A DNA stretch of 9,785 nt, taken from contig JAEOTK010000001.1 in the NCBI GenBank assembly GCA_016839875.1, forward strand, positions 1 to 9,785, written 5' to 3'. This stretch comes from Candidatus Heimdallarchaeota archaeon. Lineage in GTDB: Archaea; Asgardarchaeota; Heimdallarchaeia; Heimdallarchaeales; Heimdallarchaeaceae. Numbering within the stretch: position 1 is the first letter of the stretch; each line of letters begins with the position of its first letter. Positions 6,235 to 9,785 of the stretch are shown one piece after another. Both the position numbers and the translations under genes were made by a program. The notes beneath the pieces were generated by a model. The model saw nothing but the letters and a program-made list of their open reading frames with translations, ran no database searches and was not told where the DNA came from.

Positions 6235-6248
6235 AATCTTTATCTAAT
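6235..6248 (+). promoter_or_regulatory. Possible promoter of the two-gene unit at 6269
   Basis: AATCTTTATCTAAT at about 6235-6248 resembles a weak TATA element. It would start transcription almost at the ATG (6269), in line with the lack of any Shine-Dalgarno sequence there. The match is weak. Confidence 0.25.
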
Positions 6249-6268
6249 TTCTAGTTATGTTTACTTGA

Positions 6269-6634
6269 ATGAAGAAGATCAAGCAAATTACTTTTGATAT
6301 TACTCAAAGTAGAAGAATTAAGAACTATGCACAAAAGCTTCAGATAAAGGAAAAGGAGTTATTAGAAAAATATCAAGATGTAATGCATGTAGTCTATCAA
6401 GCTTGGAAGAAAAATTATGGGGAAACTGAAGAAATAACTTTCAGAAATTTCTTTCTTTCTGTTATGAAGTATGCAGAATTTGCTTTTAGATTAAAAGAGA
6501 GAGTTGATGATCTCGCAAAAATAACAAATCATGTAGAAATTCTTAGAGATGCGTTGGAAGAATATGAGAGAGACTATAGAGAGATTATTGCTCTTGAGAA
6601 CTTAGTGAAAGATATTGGTGGAGGGATGCTTTGA
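6269..6634 (+). CDS. Unrecognised small helical protein, first of a coupled pair
   Basis: I do not recognise this 121-residue protein. It is rich in Lys, Glu, Arg and aromatic residues, has no signal peptide or membrane segment and looks almost entirely alpha-helical; residues 70-115 (from about RLKERVDDLAKI through YERDYREIIALENLV) have heptad-like spacing and may form a coiled coil. It ends in GGGML, and the codons for that tail form the ribosome binding site of the next gene. Its stop TGA shares one base with the next ATG, so the two are translationally coupled and probably make interacting proteins. Codon use and AT content resemble the neighbours, which argues that it is a real, resident gene. 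Functions such as recombinase accessory or DNA-associated factor are possible only by neighbourhood. Confidence 0.7.
   Translation: MKKIKQITFDITQSRRIKNYAQKLQIKEKELLEKYQDVMHVVYQAWKKNYGETEEITFRNFFLSVMKYAEFAFRLKERVDDLAKITNHVEILRDALEEYERDYREIIALENLVKDIGGGML
6617..6625 (+). promoter_or_regulatory. Strong internal ribosome binding site deciding the start at 6634
   Basis: GGTGGAGGG at 6617-6625, inside the end of the upstream gene, is an excellent Shine-Dalgarno sequence 8 nt before the ATG at 6634. It favours that ATG over the TTG at 6631. Confidence 0.65.
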
Positions 6635-7083
6635 TGAAAATTGGTACTACAATGTATTCTGTTAAATTTAAAGAAAAAATTCCTTGCCAAAATGAAACTG
6701 TTTTAGCTAGTGATTTAGCTTACTATCTCTATTATTTAGATGTGATTCCAAAGGAATTAGCTGATTGGGATCTTGAAAATATCTATACAAAAAGAACTGA
6801 AGATGAGCAAGAATTCAATTCAAAGAGTAAAGTGTACTCAAGCCTTTTTCAAGAATATGCATTAATCAGATTGAAAGCTAATGAGCTTTACGAAAGAAAT
6901 AGAGTAGTAGCACTTACTATGGGTTTATTGAGACACAAATTAATTGAGCTAAAAGAGGAAGGAGTAGAATTACCCATAGACTATGATGAAGCAATTGAAA
7001 GAGTAGAATATTTCATCTATCGTTACCTTACTAAGAAGCAAGATGATAGATTGGTTGAACAGATAGTGTTCGATGAAAGATAA
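6634..7083 (+). CDS. Unrecognised soluble protein, second of a coupled pair
   Basis: This 149-residue protein starts at the ATG in TGATG, overlapping the previous stop by one base. I do not recognise the family. The N-terminus (MKIGTTMYSVKFKEKIPCQ) could begin with a short beta element; the rest looks helical, with a tyrosine-rich stretch (LAYYLYYLDV, about 29-38), a long charged helix region near 72-109 and a final DEAIERVEYFIYRYL segment. There is one cysteine, no zinc-binding cluster, no signal peptide and no membrane helix. The start is set by the strong ribosome binding site at 6617-6625. It lies 66 bp before a serine recombinase, which could belong to the same transcript, although the gap holds its own palindromes. 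A complex with the preceding helical protein is the best-supported guess. Confidence 0.7.
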   Translation: MKIGTTMYSVKFKEKIPCQNETVLASDLAYYLYYLDVIPKELADWDLENIYTKRTEDEQEFNSKSKVYSSLFQEYALIRLKANELYERNRVVALTMGLLRHKLIELKEEGVELPIDYDEAIERVEYFIYRYLTKKQDDRLVEQIVFDER

Positions 7084-7100
7084 TCTGTCAACAATATGGT

Positions 7101-7146
7101 GGTGTTACACCTTTTATTGAAGGTTTACAACCTTCCTAACAAGGTT
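7101..7146. promoter_or_regulatory. Palindrome array in front of the serine recombinase
   Basis: Two palindromes of the form GGT-N5-ACC stand 21 bp apart: GGTGTTACACC (7101-7111) and GGTTTACAACC (7122-7132). The second extends to 7-bp arms, GAAGGTT at 7119-7125 and AACCTTC at 7129-7135. A third half-site, AAGGTT (7141-7146), abuts the recombinase start. CTTTTATTG (7111-7119) between the two palindromes could be a TATA element, with a start near 7141. The layout suits an autorepressor or a recombinase-binding site; which one cannot be decided from sequence. Confidence 0.45.
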
Positions 7147-7149
7147 ATA

Positions 7150-7866
7150 ATGATCCGTTGTATAATATATGTAAGGACCTCAACTGCTGATCAAGAATCT
7201 GGTATAGAAACACAAATTGATGATGTGTCTGCTAAAATCTATCAGGTTGGAGAGAGAGAAATAACAAGGATTGTAAGAGATGAAGATACTCCTGGAGATA
7301 GTGATCCTGAATATAGAGAAGGATTCAGAGAAATACTAAGAATGGTCGAAAGTGAGGAATTTGACGAATTATGGACACAATCACGAGATCGATTATCTAG
7401 GGATGTTGATATATTAGGGTATATTCGTATTTTGCTAAAGAAGAAGGAAATTCCTATAGTATGTTTAGACGATGAAGATAACAAAGCTTTTGCTAGAATA
7501 AAGGATCTTTTCGGAGAAATGGAATTAGAAAAATACAGAGAAAAGAGATACAAAGGAATGCTCCGAAGAATTAATGAACAAAAAGTTATGTCAAGACCAC
7601 CTTTCGGATATGCTGTAGGAGAGAGTGGTGGTTTGATTGTAGATGAAAGTAAAAGAGGATTAATTCGAAGGTTATTTGGAGAATTTGATAATCCGTTCGC
7701 TTCTCTCAAAACTTTAAGTATCAAATATAATATACCAGTCTCGACACTTCGAAATATAAGATCAAATCCAATTTATAGAACTGGAGAAGTAAGATGGGCA
7801 GGGAAAATTGCATACTATGTTGAAGCTGTTGTACCAGAAAATAAAGATCAAATGCTTGAAACCTAG
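7150..7866 (+). CDS. Short serine recombinase (resolvase domain plus recombinase DNA-binding domain)
   Basis: The protein (238 residues from the ATG at 7150) begins MIRCIIYVRTST, placing the nucleophilic Ser11 exactly as in resolvase/invertase enzymes. SRDRLSRDVD gives the conserved DRLSR arginines, and FGEMELEKYREKRYKGMLRRI is the long dimer helix. From RPPFGYAVGESGGLIVDESKR onward it matches the start of the 'recombinase' domain of large serine integrases, including a helix-turn-helix-like KTLSIKYNIPVSTLRNI and the SNPIYRTGEV segment. It then stops; the zinc-ribbon and coiled-coil part of large integrases is absent. It is therefore intermediate between small invertases (about 180 residues) and integrases (450 or more), and may be naturally short or a C-terminal deletion. 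A start at 7096 would keep the frame but puts the conserved Ser unusually far in and covers the palindromes; AAGGT at 7141-7145 supports 7150. No inverted repeats of a transposon were found around it. Confidence 0.85.
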   Translation: MIRCIIYVRTSTADQESGIETQIDDVSAKIYQVGEREITRIVRDEDTPGDSDPEYREGFREILRMVESEEFDELWTQSRDRLSRDVDILGYIRILLKKKEIPIVCLDDEDNKAFARIKDLFGEMELEKYREKRYKGMLRRINEQKVMSRPPFGYAVGESGGLIVDESKRGLIRRLFGEFDNPFASLKTLSIKYNIPVSTLRNIRSNPIYRTGEVRWAGKIAYYVEAVVPENKDQMLET

Positions 7867-7902
7867 TTCTTTTCATTCATTCCTTTTTCTCTTTTTTTTA
7901 TT
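7867..7902 (+). terminator. T-rich terminator after the recombinase
   Basis: The sequence after the TAG stop is pyrimidine-rich with a run of eight Ts (TCTTTTTTTTATTC) and no hairpin, a typical archaeal terminator. It fills the space before the convergent eIF2B-family gene and overlaps its last codons. Confidence 0.5.
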
Positions 7903-8803
7903 CATACATCTTTTTAATGTAATCCTTTTCTAGCTCTACTTTAACATCTGGGATTTCTTCACTAAATCCGAATTCAGTGAAATAGCCTTTGATTAGATTA
8001 GCTGGAATAACTTCGAAATAAGGATTGAAGATTTTCACATTTTCAGGTCTATCTTTTGACCAGACTTCCTTAGATTTATAGCTCTGAATAGAGAAAGGAA
8101 CGGCTTTGAGCAATAGTTTAAGTGAAGTACTCACTACATAGAAAGGAATATCATATTGATAAGCAAACATTGCTAAAGAATGACAACCAATTTTGTTTGC
8201 TACATTTCCATTGGGAAATATTACATCTGCGCCTATCAGAACAATATCAGGTTTGAAGGTTTTTATTGCAATTCCCATAGCTGAATCAACAAGGTAATTC
8301 ACCTTGTAACCTGCTTCAACAGCTTCTATTGCTAGTTTTCTCCCTTCTAAAGCTGGTCTTGATTCAAAAACTGTTAGTTCGGGTAATTTCTTATCTTCAA
8401 CAAAATCTCCTAAACTTGTAAGGCATTTAACAATTGTACTTGAACGAGAAAATGTCATTATATTCTTGCAGTTTTTAAGATGGGGAAGAACCTTTTCAAC
8501 TATACATTTTCGTTGCACATCTAGTTTTTCAAGAACTTTATCGGCTACGTCATGTAAAGGTACATTTTGGTAGTAAAAATCAATGAAGTAAACCAAAACA
8601 TTTCGAAGAGCAAACATCTCTCTTTTGATTTTCATAACTTGAGAGAGCATCTCTGTAAGTTCATTAAGACTGGAATATTTCTCAGGAGCACTTTCAATTT
8701 CCTCATCTACAATTTGAAGAGCTTTACGAACAATCTCTTCAGATCCACTAATATTATCGGCTTTTAATTCCGTTATTGCTTCTTCGAATCTTACTGAATA
8801 CAC
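7898..8803 (-). CDS. eIF2B-family protein (aIF2B / ribose-1,5-bisphosphate isomerase-like), isomerase cysteine not seen
   Basis: The 301-residue protein has the two-part architecture of the eIF2B alpha/beta/delta, MtnA and ribose-1,5-bisphosphate isomerase superfamily: a helical N-terminal domain (1-105) and a Rossmann-like C-terminal domain. Landmarks are MTFSRSST (116-123), VFESRPALEGRKLA (145-158), VDSAMG (172-177), IGADVIFPNGNVANKIG (190-206) and the late NPYFEVIPANLI-YFTEFG (260-279). The aspartate of IGAD is kept, but the catalytic cysteine that sits in the THCN-type loop of MtnA and the R15P isomerase is replaced in MTFSRSS. This serine-rich loop resembles eIF2B regulatory subunits, so a sugar-phosphate or nucleotide sensor or an aIF2-interacting protein is more likely than an isomerase. 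Translation starts at a GTG (8803-8801), since no in-frame ATG lies nearby; a TATA box at 8825-8834 puts transcription start at about that codon, suggesting a leaderless message. Confidence 0.85.
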   Translation of the reverse strand: MYSVRFEEAITELKADNISGSEEIVRKALQIVDEEIESAPEKYSSLNELTEMLSQVMKIKREMFALRNVLVYFIDFYYQNVPLHDVADKVLEKLDVQRKCIVEKVLPHLKNCKNIMTFSRSSTIVKCLTSLGDFVEDKKLPELTVFESRPALEGRKLAIEAVEAGYKVNYLVDSAMGIAIKTFKPDIVLIGADVIFPNGNVANKIGCHSLAMFAYQYDIPFYVVSTSLKLLLKAVPFSIQSYKSKEVWSKDRPENVKIFNPYFEVIPANLIKGYFTEFGFSEEIPDVKVELEKDYIKKMYE

Positions 8804-8824
8804 AAAAGAAATGATTAGATATGC

Positions 8825-8834
8825 ATTTAAAAAG
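8825..8834 (-). promoter_or_regulatory. TATA box of the eIF2B-family gene
   Basis: CTTTTTAAAT on the minus strand (8834-8825) is about 26 bp from the GTG start, which implies a leaderless transcript. A second TATA-like element, TATATAAAA, lies at about 8870-8862 inside a GAGTT/AACTC inverted repeat (8857-8861 and 8872-8876) and may be an additional promoter or operator. Confidence 0.4.
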
Positions 8835-8881
8835 TTGTTTTTTTGTATTCGATTTTGAGTTTTTTATATAGAACTCTGAAA

Positions 8882-9667
8882 TCATTTCTTCTTTGATTTC
8901 TTTATACCCTTACCAAGAGAAGTAGTTATTTTATCAAATCCAAAAAAATCAAGTTGCTCCCCTATAACATCCAAAACTAGAAAATCATAATCATGAGTTA
9001 GATGAATGGAATCATAAGGTAGTATTATTTCTTTAATGTTCTTGAAGAATGTTTTAGTATATTCAACATCTTCATCATTTACTAATTTATCTTTAGCTAA
9101 TCTGAGAAACAGGATAGGGATTTCTTTATTCTCTTCAAGAACTCCATGAACATCTCGTCCTATTTTTTTCAGACAATCCCAATATTCTTTTTTCATGTTC
9201 CCCGCTCCACTTACTATAAGCCTCCATATTCCATCAAAAGAAGCTTGAAATGCTTTATGAATATTGAATTTGTAGACTATCAAGTTAAAAGGAAACATAA
9301 GAGTAAGAAGAGACGCCATTACATAAATTAACGGAACAGGGAGACGAAAAAGAAACTCGAAGAACCAATGAGATTGTTGGGTTCTTGATCCTGCAACAAA
9401 TACAGCTCCTTTACAATTCTCTAATGGTATTTTGTTCATAAGTTCTATAGTTGTGGGTATCCCCATACTATGACCAATTAAGAGATATTCTCTATCTTTG
9501 GGTAGAAGGTCATGTAATTCATCTATGTGTTCCTGAACTGAAAATCTACCTTTTGTTGTTGTATTGACAACATTATCTTCACCAAATTTCTCTACATGAG
9601 CTGGGTATTCTCTATCATAATTACTATAACCTGCTGCAACCACAACAAAAGGAATGTTCTTCTCCAT
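8882..9667 (-). CDS. Alpha/beta hydrolase with hydrophobic cap and lysine-rich tail
   Basis: This 261-residue protein shows the nucleophile elbow GHSMG (65-69, Ser67), preceded by a strand-rich N-terminus (IPFVVVAAGYSNY), a likely acid in LAKDKLVND (Asp193) and a C-terminal histidine in SIHLTHDYD (His222 or His225), so a complete Ser-Asp-His triad is available. The cap region 101-132 is strongly hydrophobic with an internal LLTLMFPFNLIVY stretch, suggesting lipid-like substrates or membrane contact rather than a true membrane span. The C-terminus ends GKGIKKSKKK, a basic patch that could bind phospholipids or nucleic acid. Esterase, lipase or thioesterase cannot be told apart. The ATG at 9667 has a TATA box about 27 bp upstream and no Shine-Dalgarno sequence. 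It lies 33 bp downstream of the end of a paralogue. Confidence 0.8.
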   Translation of the reverse strand: MEKNIPFVVVAAGYSNYDREYPAHVEKFGEDNVVNTTTKGRFSVQEHIDELHDLLPKDREYLLIGHSMGIPTTIELMNKIPLENCKGAVFVAGSRTQQSHWFFEFLFRLPVPLIYVMASLLTLMFPFNLIVYKFNIHKAFQASFDGIWRLIVSGAGNMKKEYWDCLKKIGRDVHGVLEENKEIPILFLRLAKDKLVNDEDVEYTKTFFKNIKEIILPYDSIHLTHDYDFLVLDVIGEQLDFFGFDKITTSLGKGIKKSKKK

Positions 9668-9690
9668 ATCGAAGATGAGTTAAGTACTCA

Positions 9691-9703
9691 TTATTAAATA
9701 TTA
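9691..9703 (-). promoter_or_regulatory. TATA box of the alpha/beta hydrolase
   Basis: TAATATTTAATAA on the minus strand (9703-9691) is a strong TATA-like element, with a start predicted near 9671, just before the ATG at 9667. It overlaps the stop codon of the upstream paralogue, so the downstream copy can be transcribed alone. Confidence 0.45.
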
Positions 9704-9785
9704 TTTTTCAACTAGAAAAAAACCTGATTCTTCTTCTATCATTTGTATGAATTTTTTATCCATTGCATGTGTAAGATGAATAACA
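9701..9785 (-). CDS. C-terminal end of a second alpha/beta hydrolase, cut by window edge
   Basis: On the minus strand an open frame enters from the window edge and ends at TAA (9703-9701), giving 27 visible residues. IHLTHAMDKKFIQMIEEESGFF is too long to quote as one motif; its key parts, IHLTH, MD, the FI/I hydrophobics and the final FF, align without gaps with the C-terminal IHLTHDYD...LDFF of the hydrolase at 8882-9667. The His of IHLTH would be the catalytic one. The two genes are therefore tandem paralogues on the same strand, 33 bp apart. This copy lacks the lysine-rich tail of its neighbour, ending FFLVEK. Confidence 0.72.
   Translation of the reverse strand, partial: VIHLTHAMDKKFIQMIEEESGFFLVEK

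Noticed and set aside
7242..7724. Minus-strand frame of 160 codons within the recombinase
   Set aside because: Serine- and leucine-rich shadow; the plus strand has the catalytic resolvase motifs in register.
6226..7897. A mobile element comprising the coupled pair and the recombinase
   Set aside because: I found no terminal inverted repeats, target duplications or tRNA at the borders (only a shared CTAGTT hexamer), and base composition matches the neighbours.
1..9785. CRISPR arrays, tRNA or rRNA genes, insertion sequences, riboswitches
   Set aside because: No regularly spaced repeats, cloverleaf-like segments, rRNA-like GC-rich blocks or transposase genes with inverted ends were seen on either strand.

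Overview
The window (9,785 bp, AT-rich, roughly one third G+C by eye) looks archaeal and is most easily explained as Asgard-type. The evidence is an archaeal information/metabolism gene set (M42 peptidase, an eIF2B-family protein, an archaeal-style NAD-kinase fold), TATA-like boxes about 25 bp upstream of start codons or transcription starts, several apparently leaderless genes, T-rich terminators without hairpins, and two tandem Ras-superfamily-like small GTPases. The Asgard assignment is an inference from gene content; there is no rRNA in the window to confirm it.

Layout. 1-150 (-): N-terminus of an unrecognised membrane protein, cut by the window edge. 299-1363 (+): M42 family metallo-aminopeptidase. 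1386-3266 (-): a nadA-nadC operon making quinolinate and converting it to nicotinate mononucleotide. 3267-3589: a 323-bp divergent regulatory region with an inverted repeat over the nadA TATA box, a paired direct repeat, a 21-bp perfect palindrome and a TATA box for the next gene. 3590-4636 (+): an NAD-kinase-fold protein with a C-terminal winged-helix DNA-binding domain and a damaged phosphotransfer motif. 4745-6225 (+): two paralogous small GTPases, each with its own promoter. 6269-7083 (+): two overlapping, unrecognised helical proteins. 7150-7866 (+): a short serine recombinase preceded by an array of small palindromes. 7898-8803 (-): an eIF2B-family protein without the isomerase cysteine. 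8882-9667 and 9701-9785 (-): an alpha/beta hydrolase and the tail of a paralogue upstream of it.

The strongest candidate for something new is the NAD module. The NAD-kinase-like protein keeps the C-terminal dinucleotide-binding signatures but has lost the aspartate of GGDGT and the GINxG loop, and it has gained a winged helix. It is divergent from nadA-nadC, across a spacer full of operator-like repeats. The simplest reading is a retired NAD kinase that became an NAD(P)-responsive regulator of de novo NAD synthesis. This would parallel NrtR (Nudix plus winged helix) and NadR (HTH plus nucleotide enzymes), but on a different fold. It is a hypothesis from sequence only.

A second region of interest is the recombinase leader (7101-7146), where two GGT-N5-ACC palindromes 21 bp apart bracket a possible TATA element and a third half-site overlaps the ribosome binding site.
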